64,000 nt of DNA, from the NCBI RefSeq assembly GCF_022539665.2, contig NC_081338.1, forward strand, positions 5,207,679-5,271,678, given 5' to 3'. The notes under the pieces were generated by a model. The model was not told where the DNA came from. It saw only the letters and a program-made list of their open reading frames with translations, and searched no databases. Each line of letters begins with the position of its first letter. Within the stretch, counting starts at the first letter, position 1. The translations under genes were made by a program, and so were the position numbers. Source of the DNA: Daphnia carinata (Eukaryota; Arthropoda; Branchiopoda; Diplostraca; Daphniidae). This document shows, one piece after another, positions 38,022 to 51,784 of the stretch.

Positions 38022-41000
38022 TAATCCCGTCACAGCCTCCCCCCCTAAATATTTCCTGTCATTCTATGGTGTAAATCGATAATCGATTCGTTTCTCTTTT
38101 TTTTTTTTGTTATTTCTAGTCCAATGCTCTCTCGGTGTATGGATGGCACCTGTCCTCCCTCGACCCTAATGTAAATGTGAAATCTTTTTGTTCGCGATCC
38201 TCGTTGATATAACACGCACTTTGTCGTACACATTGGAATCTGTTGATAGATGGCACTGTAACTCGTGACTGATTTTAATGTCATCACATTTCGTTTGATT
38301 TGATTGTTGTTGTTTCACGCCACAATGTTGTGTATTCTCGTTTTATCCACCAGTGACAATTTGACGTGTTTATGCCAATTTTAGTGATGAAATTAAAACA
38401 AAAATATACGATATTGCAACACTGGACTATGGAGCATTCCGTCTGTACGATAGCGGGAAAGTATCACAGCATGTGTTTGCTTTGTTACATTCAAGTTATC
38501 TAGTCATAAAGTGTAAAGTAAGCAATGGAAACTGTTTTGGTGGTTTTATTTGAGGTCAGTAAACAGAAAAATGACACAATCGATGGACATGTGTTCAGTT
38601 CAAATAGATTTTGGAAAATCTAGTGTTGTATGCCAAAAATGTGGCAAGTGCACCTGTGCCAACATTCACATTGACTGGTACGTGATCAAGTTTTATATAT
38701 TTTTCATCAACTCATAGACATCATTTTAGTTGACACTAGTACACAAATAGAAGTGACTATAAATAGATTCGCAGTGGGAATATTATTATTTAATGAGGAA
38801 ACAAAAAAAAAGAACAATGTCCATCATCTAATGAAGACGACGACAGACACGGCCCACGCATATCGTCTTAAAATATTTTCCTCAACCGAACGTAAAGAAA
38901 TTGACGGTGGGATGAAAGACCAGAGGTCAGTCTAGGATTAATTAAAAATACTGCTTAATCTCGTTACACAACGTACTTTTCTGTGATGGGGGCTGTGCTT
39001 TAATGAAAGCCAATGTGAGAGTTAATGAAAAGGATTGGACCAGCTTAATGAAAAGGCCAAAAGTTTTTCTTCTCATGTGGGCTGTACATGGGGGGAAGTA
39101 AAAGTAAAGAAGATGGTCAGCAAAAAGTATTGGTTAAAATTCATTTTCTTTTGTTTTGCAGCTAAATCCTCCCATGGAGTGATGTAACAAAGGGGGAAAA
39201 AAAAAAGATGATGCATGCAAACACGTTGACAGAGATAGTCTAATTCTGGCAAACGAGCTTTTTGGCTTTTGGCCTTTTGGAGTCAGTTTGACATGCAACG
39301 ACGAAGGAGGTCCAGTGGTGGTGACAACTGACTGGACATCATTAGTGAAAACGATCGTGAACTTTCGTTTCTTACGATATTGAATAATCCTTTTTCCATC
39401 TTTAATGCCTGTTGTATTCACACAGACAAAAAAAAGGCACAACTAACAAGAAAGATGTTGGCCATTTTGATATCAAAGATTTTTTGTCTTGGTGAAAAGC
39501 GGAACAAAGAGGTTGACTGGATCATCGCCAAAACCATCTTTTAGAGAACAACACACTCTTGAGCCCATCTTCAATGGAATATGGACACACCCAATTTTTT
39601 TCGTTTTAGCAAAAAAAAAAATTAAAAGGATTTGGGCCTGAATGCACTTGTACAAGAGCCTAGACAGATTGCCTTTTAATCTCGTATTGTTGTGATTCGA
39701 AAATCTATTTGCTTTGCAATCCACCAACAAGCCAATGGACTCTTGCAAGATGGACGGGCCTTTCTAACAACGTTAAAAACCGCTCTCAGATGAGACGCTT
39801 CTCTTATTCGATGAAACAGTTGTGTTTTTCCGCAAAATCGATCGGCCGTTTGTTGTTGAGCTTCTGCGATGGACAGTTTCCATACGTTGCCAATCTCCAC
39901 GCCCCAAATTCCATATATTTTACATCCACGCGTATACGACATGAAAAAAAAAGTGATTTGATGGTCGTTGCCATGGCAACCAAAGAGACTTTAGCAGATG
40001 TTACCACCCCAAAAAGCTGATGGAACTAAAAAGAAGAACTTTAAAATTCATATCCACAAACGGAGTTGAATGAGAATCAACAAACAGGTCAGTCAGTAAC
40101 AGAGTAGCCATTCCACGCATTTGAATGTATTCATCATCTTTTCCTTGCGAATGAGACGTGCACTTTTGGCGAAAAAACTAGACGCATTGATCGATATTTT
40201 CTTAATGGATCACGATGATGGGCGAGGGTTGAAAAAAAAAGAGAAAAAAATCCATTAATAATCTGTCTCAATGGCGCATCAAGAAAAAGTGGTGAATCTT
40301 AAATGACTGGACCCTTAATCTCTTTTGACAACATTTCAGCAAGATGCTGCTGTTGATGGCAAGATAAATGACGTCACAGACTCGAGCCGAGTATTTTTCT
40401 TCCTTCGATTGTATTTCTTAAAGAATTTTAGCATACGAGAGCTCAGCAAAAAAAAAAATTGATCATAAGTATGACTTGTTTATTCAGATACTTTGGCTGG
40501 GCCGATGCAGCTGGCCTGTATAATCGAACAGTGGAGGAATATGCAAAAGACGCCATTGTTTGGATTTAGTTAAAAAAAAAAAAAAACGGTGGGGAGCTGC
40601 CCATCAAACTTCGTAATGGATTTTATGGATTTGTCGGCCTCCCAGTTATGAAAAAATTTCGTAACCGGCAATCAAACCCAAAGGCCCAGACAAAACTCGG
40701 CTGATGGTTTTGAACTCGGATGCAGACGACATTCCATCGGCCATTAGGTAACCCAACGGGAGTCTGGAATCATTCGCAAGGCCTGTATAAATTTCTCTTG
40801 CTTTTTTTTTGAAGGTTTGTCTGCAACATTATGGCCCAAACTGTGTGCCATCAGAATAATCAGTTTAATAAAAAAAAAAGCCTTTCGAACTGTATGAACT
40901 GAAACAAAAAAGGCGGTCCCCCCAAATTTGGAACTGTCTATTGTCATCTTGTTCCAGGTGAGCTTTCTTTATCTGTTGTATAGATGTAGACCCGATTTGA

Positions 41001-44000
41001 TGGGGTAGCATTTTGTGGCAATATTTATGGACTTTCTTCTTGCTTCTGATTAGATTCCTCTTGTTTAGCCGTGGCTGTCTCATCAAAGTGAAAAGGAAAT
41101 AAAAGAAATGGCTTAGCAGCTGGACAAAAACATTGGCATGCCCAAAACGAGGTACGAGACTTTTTCGGAATTTTTATTTTCTCTATTGACGTCTTTCACA
41201 TACACAAATGCCTTTAAAAACAAAAAAACACATTGAAATCCAGCAGAGAGAACGAATGGATTTCTCATACACATCATAATTATGGCAAAAAAAAAAGCCT
41301 TTTAAAACGTGCATAAAAACGAGGATTTCATTTATGATTATGTATGCATCTTGTAGACGGTAAGTATAGGTGAAGTATATGGGGTCTATTGGTAATCGAC
41401 TGCCTATGGCACGCTGAGCTTCTCGAGCCCATTTACACACGTCCCGTTTGATTAATGATTCACACGTCTCTTCTTTTCTCTATGGCCGCCCTTTGCAACA
41501 TTCCACTTTGCTATTTGATGTGTGTACCCCAAGATTCAAAGAGAAACAGCACTTTAAGAACTTATCGATCCGCTCTTTCTTTTTGTTTGTCTCCTGCTAT
41601 CGAAGGTCTTCAATCGATTTCTCACCCAAAAACAATTTCAATTCACACCTTTTGGGCCTTCCTTTTTTTTTTTTAAACTTTTGATTTCGTTCTACATCAC
41701 CACGCCCATGTCGTCGTGACATTTGCTCGTTTCCTTAAGCCACGATTGGCAAAATCCAAATAGCCCATAGGCGAGAAAATGGCGATTCATTCTGGAAATG
41801 ATTGAAAGGCTTCTCCTTTTTTTTTTTTTTCAAAAACGTAATGGTAATCTCGTGTACGATAGCTTTTTATGCATCATTTCGGTTACAATGTTATTGTTGT
41901 GTGTCACGAGAACTGCTTGCAAAAGTTTTCTTTTTCTCTCTGAATGTTTCTTATTCTGAGAAAACGACAAGTGAGACTGACAGGTTAAAAATAAATGCCT
42001 TGACAACGGCGCCGCATATTTTAAAATAGGTAACTCATCTTTTTGTGTATTATTTTAGAAATAATGTCAACGTTGCAATGAAAATATTTTGGCGCAATTT
42101 GGCTCGGCTTTGCCAAACAAAAGACGTTGACTGTAGACCTATGCTGGCTGTGCCGACTAATCTACCCTAATCAGTTGTTTTGCGTCGTTCCTGCTAGACA
42201 TTCTGATTTTTAACAGCTCTCACTTCTCCGTAGTGGCTTTGATCATTTCAAAGTGAATTTCCCAAGTGTCTGTAAACCAACCAATCGACACGCAAAAAGT
42301 TTCACGTGTACTAACTCTACGAAAAGCCAACAATTGAAAGGTGTGTGATCTCTTTGTTCGTGTTTGCCTAAGCAAATTCAGCAACTATTCTCCCAACATG
42401 ATGCAACGCTCTTCCCCCAACTGGTTGTCTGACGTCATTGAAACAAAAAAGACTTGGTTTTCTAATCAACGTCCTGGTTCGAAGAAGTCGTCAATCCGTC
42501 GTACTTGGTGGCCGCACATCCTTGAGAATGCATCCAGGGAGACAAATTGATGGAGAGGAGCACAAGTTGAATCCGAGAATGCTGTCAGGTAACGGCCATT
42601 TATTAACGAGTTTTCATTGGGAATGCATCAAATCGATAGTATTGATCATACTAAACGAATCTTGCTTATCTTTATTGGCGTTTTTGATTGGAAATTGGCT
42701 CTCTCGTAAAAAAAGGAAAGTCTCTTGTGAAAGAGATCCGCTTCTCATTCATTTCCCACGGTTTAGCCTTTTTTTTTTTTTTATTAGTACTAATATTTTA
42801 TGCAGTGTTCCTAAACGTTCAATATGTATTGCTGCGATTCGTTTTGGCTTTTTCGTTACGGCCGGCTGTTTTTTTTTATTTTTTAAGAACGTTGACCATT
42901 TTTGTCGTTTTTTAAAATTCTTTTTATCGTTCACGGTTCGGTATCGAACGTGACTCATCAAATCAATTCTTGAATTTTCACCTTGAAGTTAAAGGTGTTC
43001 GCGTTTTCTGGAAATTTTTCAACTGATAGGATCCGTCGTAATTTCGCGCACACGGATGAATGAGCAAATTCCCTCTAAAGTCTTCAAAGTTGCGAGAGGG
43101 TTAAAAAAGAAATCTGCATGAAGCTGCGTCGATTGAGGATGCATTTGGGTGTGGCTGTTGGTGGCGGGCTCTGCCTCTGACATTAATAGACTAGCAGACG
43201 AATCGTTTTTCTTCTTCAAACTTTTTGGCGATAGGACAGGTGAGATTAACGGCGGGATTGAAACACGCAGATGGTTTAGGTTGCAAGTCATTTTTTTTTT
43301 TTTTTTTTTGTGTGTGGCCAACAATCTTTTTGGCATCCGTTTCTTTATTTTGCATCATCACTTCCTTAGTCATTTTCATTGATGGAACATTGCTGAATGA
43401 GTGTGATGACGTTGTCAATGATCGTTGGCAACACTTTTTCGTAATCGCTGCGAAATATCGGCACAACTTCTTTCAAACTGCAAATTCTTTTCCTCGTTTT
43501 TCATCTTTTTTCGAGCCTTTGTAACCAGTCGATTCAATTTCCTCTTTGCAGAGTGCGTAGAGAGCCTAATGAATGCGTGTGTCTTTGTCAGCTGGGGAAA
43601 AACAGTTGATTTCTTTCTGAAACAGTTTAGTTTCATCCAACTGGGATTTGTATAACGTTTCGTTAGAGAACGCATCAACGTCTGTGTTGGTAAACACAAT
43701 CTCATCCGCTCAATAAATTACCTAGGACACGTTTTTTTTTGCACGATTGCCTAGAGGCAACTGGTGCGATAGACACGTAGGGAAATGAGGGGGAAGCGTT
43801 CGAGTGAAGAGATAAATTTCAAAAAAAAAAAAAAATCATCGCGTGAATCGACTCTGGTTGGAACATCGCAGTGGTGTTTATCTGGCAGAAAAACTAAATG
43901 GGGCGTGGCTGTTGGATGACGGACAGTTCCATCAGACGGCCCAATCTCTTCGTCAACATCTTTTGTTTATCCCCATCTTCTCGTACTACGTGATACATTT
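38022..44000. other. Gene desert, part 1
   Basis: No coding exon with splice or family support on either strand. Dense A and T runs. An X-box palindrome lies at 39967. Confidence 0.5.
39967..39980. promoter_or_regulatory. Perfect X-box palindrome (RFX-type site)
   Basis: GTTGCCATGGCAAC, an exact 14-bp palindrome matching the RFX consensus (GTTGCC, two-base spacer, GGCAAC). RFX factors act at ciliary and sensory-neuron promoters and enhancers. There is no gene within several kb, so this would be a distal element; binding is not shown. Confidence 0.5.
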
Positions 44001-44024
44001 TCTCCTTTTTTTTGCGACTCTCTC

Positions 44025-44037
44025 GTTGCCTAGCAAC
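44025..44037. promoter_or_regulatory. X-box-like palindrome beside a YY1/Pho-like core
   Basis: GTTGCCTAGCAAC, a near-perfect RFX half-site pair with a one-base spacer, followed directly by gccat. The 16-bp string TGCCTAGCAACGCCAT recurs 2.5 kb downstream near 46568, there followed by ctttt, resembling a YY1/Pho core (GCCATCTT). Confidence 0.4.
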
Positions 44038-47000
44038 GCCATTTTATCCCCTAAATGTCTACGCACTTGCTAAAAAAACAATGCGTTTTCTTCCTTTGCG
44101 AACATCCACGTAAAAATAAAAAAGGGTTCGGCATTTGAGAAAGAAAAAAAAAAAAAATCAATGGCGGCTTAAAAATTTTTTTGTCTTCTCCGTTCTTCGG
44201 GTGGATAATAAAAGACAGCGTGTCCTATATTTTTGCTGCGTCGCATCAGCACCGCGTTGTTGTCTTTTTTCATATTTTACAAAAGAGAAACTAACGAGTT
44301 TCTTTGCCCGTCCATACTCAAGAAAAGAAACACATTTCTAAAACCGGAGACGTGTGTGGGTTCCCGTTTCTTTCTTGAAGAGCCAATTGAATTCGTGACC
44401 TTACGTGCACCCGTCGTTCAAATGTTTCATTGTTTAAAGATTTTGTTTTAAAAATAGAAGAGTTTTGCCTTTATTGGAATCGATAAAGATGCCCAACTTT
44501 GCGATGCGAAAACAACAGCCGGATCTTGTTTTTGAACGTTGCGCTGATGTTATCGTTTTCCTCGTTTCTTCTTCTTTTTTTTTAATCGTTCCAGACTGCC
44601 CCTCCATCATCTTATTTGAAGGTTAGCGAATTCTTTTTTTTTTTTTGTCCCCATTCCGCCCACGTCAATAAATGTTTGCGTCCGTCGACGCGCGCCCACG
44701 ACATGCGATGAATCTATTTCGGGTGAGTTGCCATTCAATGTGCATTTTCAACGTGAATCGTTTAATGGCTAACGAGGTTTACGGTTAATAATGATTGAAT
44801 CTCTGGGTAGACACGAGCGTCGTGTCTAGCGTGCAAAACACGCGTCCTCTTTTTTCTTGTTCGTTGACGTACGAAATGGGTCATTGTTTGGCCAGCTGTC
44901 TCATCATCCATACATGATTTGGGAGCCTCAATAAAAGAGGTCGTCTTCCTTTCAGCAAGGCGCATTACAATGTCTGTATTTATTTATTAAATATAGATCT
45001 ATCAAATCTTTTTCCGACTTGATGAACGAGCGCGCATTTCTTTTTAAAAAGAAAGGCAACAAGGTCGGACTTTTACGTTTCCATCTTTTCCCGTTAGGAA
45101 ACAGGAAAAGAAAAATGGCCAACGGAGGATGAAGGTCTTTTGTGATTTGGCCCATAAAAAGAGAGTCCAGGTGGCAACGTCGTCATTGTCCGCACCCAAA
45201 ATTATTCGTTTGAACTCATCGACACGGTCGATAACGCACGAAATACGCAGATGTTGTCTTTTTATCCATCCGTATTCGTTTTTGGCGCCAAAGAAATACG
45301 ATTCTCTATCAGCACACGGCCGATTTTATATCGTGTCGTCAAATGCGACGGGGGCTTTCGTAGAAATCAAAAACAATCAGAAATCTCTTTTGGCATAGGC
45401 TTTTCCTTCGGCTAAAAACTTCATAACTCTGCAATGGGAGTAAAAGTTTGTTTGTCACCATACAAGGCAAAGAAGAAACATAGGGTCTTTTTCATGGTCG
45501 TAAATGTTTAGAGAGGAAGGTCTTCATTTTGATAAGGGGATGTACAATAGGGCAGGAAGAGGTGGGGCAAAGAGCGTGACAGCCGAGATGTGAGGCAGTC
45601 TAGAAACGGAACGTGAAAATAAACAGAGGCCAACAAACATCAAACGGCAGCGCGCGTTTGTATACATTCTGTCGGCCTGTAAAATAAAAATAAAAATAAA
45701 GGGAGGATGGAGTACGCAACCGTCGTATGCAAATAGATAGACTCAAAGGGGTGGTCTCAAAATATACACGGCGAATATGTTGAACCGTTGAATGCCGCAG
45801 TCCTATTGAATATGTTTCATTCCGACTTCTTTTTATTGATGCGTAGTTGTATATCCGGCAATGAATTGCATCCGCAAAAAAAAAAATCGATTGATGAAAA
45901 TGATTTTTTCTTTATTTGTTTTGCAATACTTTTTAAGTCGTTTCCCGTAATGCAAGAGTTGCCCCGGGTGATCACTGACGTATAGGACTAAAAAAAAAAA
46001 AAAAGGAATAAAAATAAATCTGTCTTTATAGACGGAAGAAAAAAGAAGGATGCGCAGCTATCGTATCCATTTCCGGATGCCGACGCTTCCATCGCGACCG
46101 GTAAAAGATTTAACGAACCCAACGCCCGTACGCGTAGCTCATCTCTCATATTTCTCCTGTAGGAGGATGAATGAAAAATATTGATCTTAAAAACACAAAA
46201 CAAAAAAAAAAAATTTCCTTTTTTCTCAGCCAGTTGGAATTGACGATCGTTTCCAAATGATTTTTTTTTTTTTTTTTTTTTTGCTTTTAGTCTTGGCCAT
46301 TAATGTCTGAAACGCTCGTAGGATCACCATCACGTCCGTCGTCGTGGCAACACGCATTTTATCGTTAAGAGGTGCCTAATTACAAACACTCTATGTCTTG
46401 TAACTACGGTGATGACAAAAGGGCACGGCTCGCACCTAATGTCAATTAAAGAGCTAGGAGATTAATGGCGTTACGTTTAATGCAATTTGAAAGCCGTAAT
46501 GATGTCGCTTCTGCTGAAACTGACTCGAAATTCACACTTAAATATCTCAATCTTGCAGAAATCAGAGTGCCTAGCAACGCCATCTTTTGGAAATAAATTT
46601 CTCTAAACTTCCTTTAGCCATACGGAAGCTCCCCAAATCGATTGTTTACAGGCCAAAAAAGACGAAAGAAAGAGTAGAAGGCTATCATATTTATAGAGCT
46701 CACGACCGCTAGACTATACAGCAAGGCAATGTGTATAGAACTTGCTCCGTCTATTGAGGTACGTAGCCCCGTGTATATCCGACGTAGACGATGATGTGGC
46801 GCTGCTGTTTATACACACAGAGAGAGCCGTGTGTTTGCATCTCAAAAGAGAGAGGGAGAAAAAAAAAAAAAAAAGTATAGTATACATCCTTGTGTCATCC
46901 TCTGTTGAACTCTGGCCATTATGTACACACAGCGCACAGAGAGAGACTACCCATACCCCGAATTGTAAACCTTTTTTTCCTTGACTTAATGTTAGCTGCG

Positions 47001-48706
47001 ATCAAAAAAGATCTTTTACTCTGCCGCATTTAATGCCGTCCACAAAGCATACTAGAAATTGGATTGAATATCTTTAACTAATCATATTAAAAGGGGATTT
47101 TTCTTTCATTTGATTTGCCGATCGAATCATTTTCAAGGTTTAATTACAGGTGCCATTTTGTTAGATTGAATTTCTGAACTATTCGTTTTGCGGTTTTTAA
47201 CAGAGGGAGTTTCTTTATAGATAATTTGTACCTTATGAATTAGTGAAACCAATCAATTTCATCGCTTGACATCCAATTTTTTTATTAAGAAAAAGAGGAA
47301 TTTGTCGTTCTCCGTTTAAAATTCAATGACCAAGAGGCACTCGTCTCTCTCGTTCATTATTAAAATCCATTTGTTTTTAAGAAGCACGTGCGCATCTATC
47401 GAACTTTACGCCATCAGAAATTCTCTTGTTTTTAACACTTTGCTGATACATACACACGTGTTTACAATCGCCATCAAAAATAGAACGAATTTGACACAAC
47501 GCTGCAATGTGTTGTGACAACGTTGAGCTGCATTTGACGTCATTGTGCATCAAATCGGGTTGCCTCGTAAACGTACGAAAAGGAATGTTGTTGTGAAGAA
47601 TGATAGAACGGGTTGGGCTCGGTTCGTGGCCTGCATATAATCAACTTGGGTTTGGAAGGGGGGGAAAAAAATGGATATTGGCTCCTGTCAAAACATTTTC
47701 TATCGAAGGGGGGTCTTGTATGTTGCTTTTACCTTTTTCCAACGAAACGCTACAGTTGCAAACACAATAAACCACAACAAGAATGAGAACCAACAGATGC
47801 TGCGTGGTCCGCTGTCCAGCTATTCTTGTTTTTAAATCGATATTTATTTATCAATGAAAAATAACACAAGAAGCGAAAGAAAATAGATAAACACTGATGA
47901 AATCAGAGCTCGGGACAAAAACAAAACAACTGAAATTTTCATCGACATGGCAAATCTCGTGGCCGTAAATGTTCAGCTGATGTCTACGTGTCCACTTGGC
48001 CGGAAGTCCATTTTGGCATCAGACAAGACAACACCATTCAATTTCTTTAAACTGGCACTGTCATCCCCGAGTTCCACGAAACGACGAGCTGGTAATACTG
48101 AATCATTCATTCAACGTTATACATCCGACAGCAAAGAAATGACCCTTCATCTTTTCTGTTTTTTTGGCCTACGTTCCACCTAACTAATAGGACTTTCTGC
48201 TGGACGACGTACAAAGAAATCTTTTCTCTAGGCTTGTAAATACCTACAAGGTCGTATCGTTTGAACGGTATACATCATCTGCCGATGCGCGCGTCGCCCC
48301 TTTTCTCTCTAACCATCGTGATTTCTCATGTTTTCGGGAAAGGGGGGGGGGGGATGTAGCAGTCATCAGTTAAAGGCCCGCCCCAATCTCATCTAATGTC
48401 GTTGGCTGTTCATCTATAAACCTGCGAGAGTTATGCGACTATTACGTGTGTTTTTCGCCGTCTTTTTGGGGGGGAAGGTTCCGTTGACTGTATTAACACG
48501 ACCCATCCACGCAAATCGATTTTTTTTTTTATTTCACATTTTTTTTTTCTATGCATGAAAACAAGTTGAAGGGCGTTCTTCTTGAAAACGGTTTTAGGTT
48601 CTATATATTCTTTGGGCCCTTTTTTTTTCGTTCGTCGTTTCTGATTAGATTATTCAAGAGGGAGGGACAGGGAGATGGGAAAAATAATCAGATCACGTAC
48701 AGTAAG

Positions 48707-48722
48707 TATATATATATATATA
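48707..48722. repeat. (TA)n microsatellite
   Basis: Eight TA units. Confidence 0.9.
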
Positions 48723-49083
48723 GAGCAAGATTGCAAGCAGGCCTCCGGAATATGACTGGATCTCAAAGAGCCACATTCCATATCGTGTTCTCTTAAGTGA
48801 GACAGCGAGCTTGCTAACCCTTAGGCATTTTTTGTGTTGATATAATGGAGCAATAAGCTTTCTCCAATATTCATCTGTCGACATTCACCAATCTTGAACA
48901 TAGTTGCAATTGGAAAATGATTTTCAGGGAAAATGTTTTAAAAATCCAGTAGAGGCGCTGCCATCAGTCGAGATTTCCTTTCGAAAGAGCAGACGAAAAT
49001 TTCATCAGTCTCTTTCTACATCTTCTCGTGAATAATGATGCTCCAATCGATTGTCACCTTACGGCACAGTAAATGAACAAACC

Positions 49084-49811
49084 ATGATTGAGAGGTGTAC
49101 TAAAAAGCGTATGCTCATCTCCATCGTCCTTCTCATTGGGTAAGGCCTTATTCTATTAGTTCAGTGAGGTAGCATCATATTGTGATGATGACACAGCACT
49201 TGTCTTCCACGCGTCGTGGTTTCCATTCGTCACAATGTTTCAATGTAATCTAATTATGAAATTTGAAACTGAATGCAGATTGTCTGTTGCAATTGTTCTT
49301 CTGGAACATCACCTGACACAGAGTTCACATCACGCTTCCCATTTCCACGCCAATTACTCTGGCAATCAAACTGGCACGCTATGTTGGTTGACTGAAAAGG
49401 TCACTGTATTGGAAGATTGTCACCCATGCACAGGTTCAATAATTCATTGATTTATTACTTGCTATCTCGTCTACTTACACTTGTTTGTTGACAGATTTCG
49501 AAAAGAATAGCCAGACTGTTGCATCCTGTGTTTCCACCGGGTATAAGGAGAAGGTTCGCTGTGAAACGTCTGGTGACACTTTAAGGAGGTATGACAAACT
49601 TTAAAAGTAAGCCAGTTTCTAAAAATATGGAAAGATATCCTTGTGACTTTTCAGCTGTGAAAGAGTCTTATGGCTAGAAGAACGGCGATTTTGGACACTG
49701 GAAATCGTCAGTCTTGTCCTTGGTCTAGTCTCATCGACGTTCGTTATGTGGAGGCAAAGGCTTTTGGAACGCCAATCCATGCAAAAACTCCAGAAGCAAA
49801 TTAATATATAA
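49084..49811 (+). CDS. JTB: JTB (jumping translocation breakpoint) family membrane protein
   Basis: Four exons (49084-49139, 49279-49433, 49495-49588, 49655-49811), all in phase; 153 residues, near the family's usual ~146. N-terminal signal-anchor RMLISIVLLIGLSVAIVLL. The lumenal Cys-rich domain begins CWLTEKVTVLEDCHPCTDF and continues with SCVSTGYKEKVRCETS. Then CERVLWLEERRFWTLE runs into a single TM helix, and a short basic tail ends RQSMQKLQKQINI. This matches vertebrate JTB in order and spacing of cysteines. JTB is a small transmembrane protein linked to cytokinesis and mitochondrial or secretory functions; its biochemical activity is not settled. The next gene starts only 58 bp after the stop on the same strand. 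Confidence 0.9.
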
Positions 49812-49869
49812 AAGCTCTCTTTGTAAGAGAGGGAAAAAAAAATTGACTTACAAAAAGGAAAAAAAAAAA

Positions 49870-51715
49870 ATGACCAATACGCTTTATATACCCGTCATGG
49901 ACGGTTCGACGAGTCTGAATGGTGTTATTGCCATGTTCATCAACAATTGGAGTGGGAATAAAACTCAGTTGACTTTAGTGAACCATCCAAGTGATTCGTT
50001 GACCATCCCTATCCCTACCTCACTGGCTGCCCAAGGTGCAAAAGTCAATCCTGATCTCGCTTTATTAACTACTCTACCTCTGTTGGTGGTGGCTGAATCT
50101 GAGACTTTCTCCCGCCTCACCGTGTCCGGTCTGGCAGCAGTCAGCCGACACTTGATGAAAGAATCACATGATCCGGTGGTGGTTAAATCCCTAGGATTTC
50201 GTGGTAATTGTTTGCAGGCACCAGCCGAGTGTTCCATTTGGACATCGTTTTGCGAAGTGCAGATGGTTCAATCGACCATCCTTTTCCTGACCCAGCAGCA
50301 AAAACAGGATGTGGTCGAAATCCCTGCTGTCTTAGCCAAACTGGAGGAGCACATGAAGCAGCCCATCCGTATGCATAACGTCGTCAAACGATGCCAAAAG
50401 GATCAGCCTCAATCAGCTGGTCAACTGAAACAAGAAGAAGTTCAAAAATTGGCTGGATCGTTGCTGGACCACTGTTACGTAGAAGGACCTGACATGACGC
50501 TGGCCGATCTCCTTCTCTTTCCTTGCATCATCCTATTGGCTGATCGTCTGTCTGAGCTCGGTGTCCAATTGGCCGACCATTTGCCTCGAGTCAGTGCATG
50601 GCTAACGACAATGAAACCTGTGGTAAGTCAAGCGTGGAACAAGACAATGGGCGAAAAACAATTTCCAGATATCGGATCGCTGAGAATTCAACCGCAACCG
50701 AAAGTCAAAATCCCGCGTGTCAAAGAAATCAGCCTGTACAAGAAGGATACCGCCCGTCGTACAGGTTCAATGGGTAACTTGAGCTCCGAAGAGATAGCAA
50801 GGGTTATCGACCTGTTGAAAAGACAAAGACTGATGTGGCTGGACGATGATAATGGAGCTCGTGTGACCACTGAGCTGCCCGAGGGACTTATTAGCCACAT
50901 TGACGTCGATGCTTGCTCAGATTTCACAGCTAACATTGACTGGGCGTCTTTGCCCGATCCGGCCCACCCTCAACAAGGGCATGTTCCTGGTAAATAATCG
51001 TATTTAGATGTAAGAGAAAAACGAAATTAATTTCTATGTGTTATGTTGAATTTTTGAAACAGGATCTCGTGTTGATAGAAAGATCCAGCAGTTGGATGGC
51101 ATGGCGACAGCCGTCATTGATGCTGTTTCAGAGGGGGACGTTGTTGTTGATTTTTGCTCTGGTGGTGGCCATTTGGGCATTATATTGGCCTATCTTTTAC
51201 CTCGATGCCATGTCGTAATGGTCGATAACAAAGAAGAGTCTGTACGCAATGCCCGACGTCGAGTTGCACAATTGATGTTAAACAACGTGACCGTCATTCA
51301 AAGCAATTTGGACTATTTTCGTGGACGTTTTGATTTAGGCGTTGCGTTGCACGCTTGTGGAGTTGCTACTGATCTTGTCCTGCATACCTGTTTGGCCCAA
51401 CGGGCTGCCTTTGTCATTTGTCCATGTTGCTATGGCAATTTGGCTCACCCAGATTTACCTGTACAATATCCACAAAGTGAATTGTATTGCAGTCGAGGTG
51501 TATCGACCGAGGATTTCTCCGTTTTGGCTCGAATGGCTGATCACATCACACCGAGTGGTCGGTTGGCCATGGCTGCTGTCGACCTGGATCGCCTAGCAAA
51601 AGCATCTCAGAAAAATTATTTTGTTTATTTGAAGAAACTGAAACCTGATTTATGTTCACCCAAACACGATCTTCTTATTGGAATGCCATCGAAGCAACAC
51701 GGTACAAAGTCTTAG
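49870..51715 (+). CDS. GSTCD: GSTCD-type protein: GST-C-like domain plus methyltransferase domain
   Basis: Two exons (49870-50989, 51063-51715), 590 residues. The N-terminal half (to about residue 280) has a GST-C-like all-helical segment (DMTLADLLLFPCIILLADRL...HLPRVSAWL). The C-terminal half is a Rossmann methyltransferase: motif I VVVDFCSGGGHLGIILA, the acidic VMVDN of motif II, LHACGVATDL, and the family's cysteine motif CPCCYGN. An RNA or small-molecule methyltransferase role is inferred from the fold; substrate unknown. The ATG at 49870 is preferred over an upstream ACA-TAC frame because it opens the conserved region. It lies 58 bp after JTB and ends 69 bp from the convergent NANS stop. 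Confidence 0.9.
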
Positions 51716-51784
51716 TATTTTGAATCCTTGCTTTTTTTTCTTTTAGTTTGTGTCGAATGATGTTTAACTTTGTTTTATGGAAAT

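Larger units (their letters stand above)
44001..49083. other. Gene desert, part 2
   Basis: Same character as the previous 6 kb, ending at the JTB start codon. Contains a second X-box-like site and a related block (TGCCTAGCAACGCCAT) repeated near 44028 and 46568. No supported gene. Confidence 0.5.

Noticed and set aside
42341-42953. Overlapping 69- and 171-codon plus-strand ORFs in the gene desert
   Set aside because: The longer one is driven by T-rich Phe/Leu stretches; no splice or family support.
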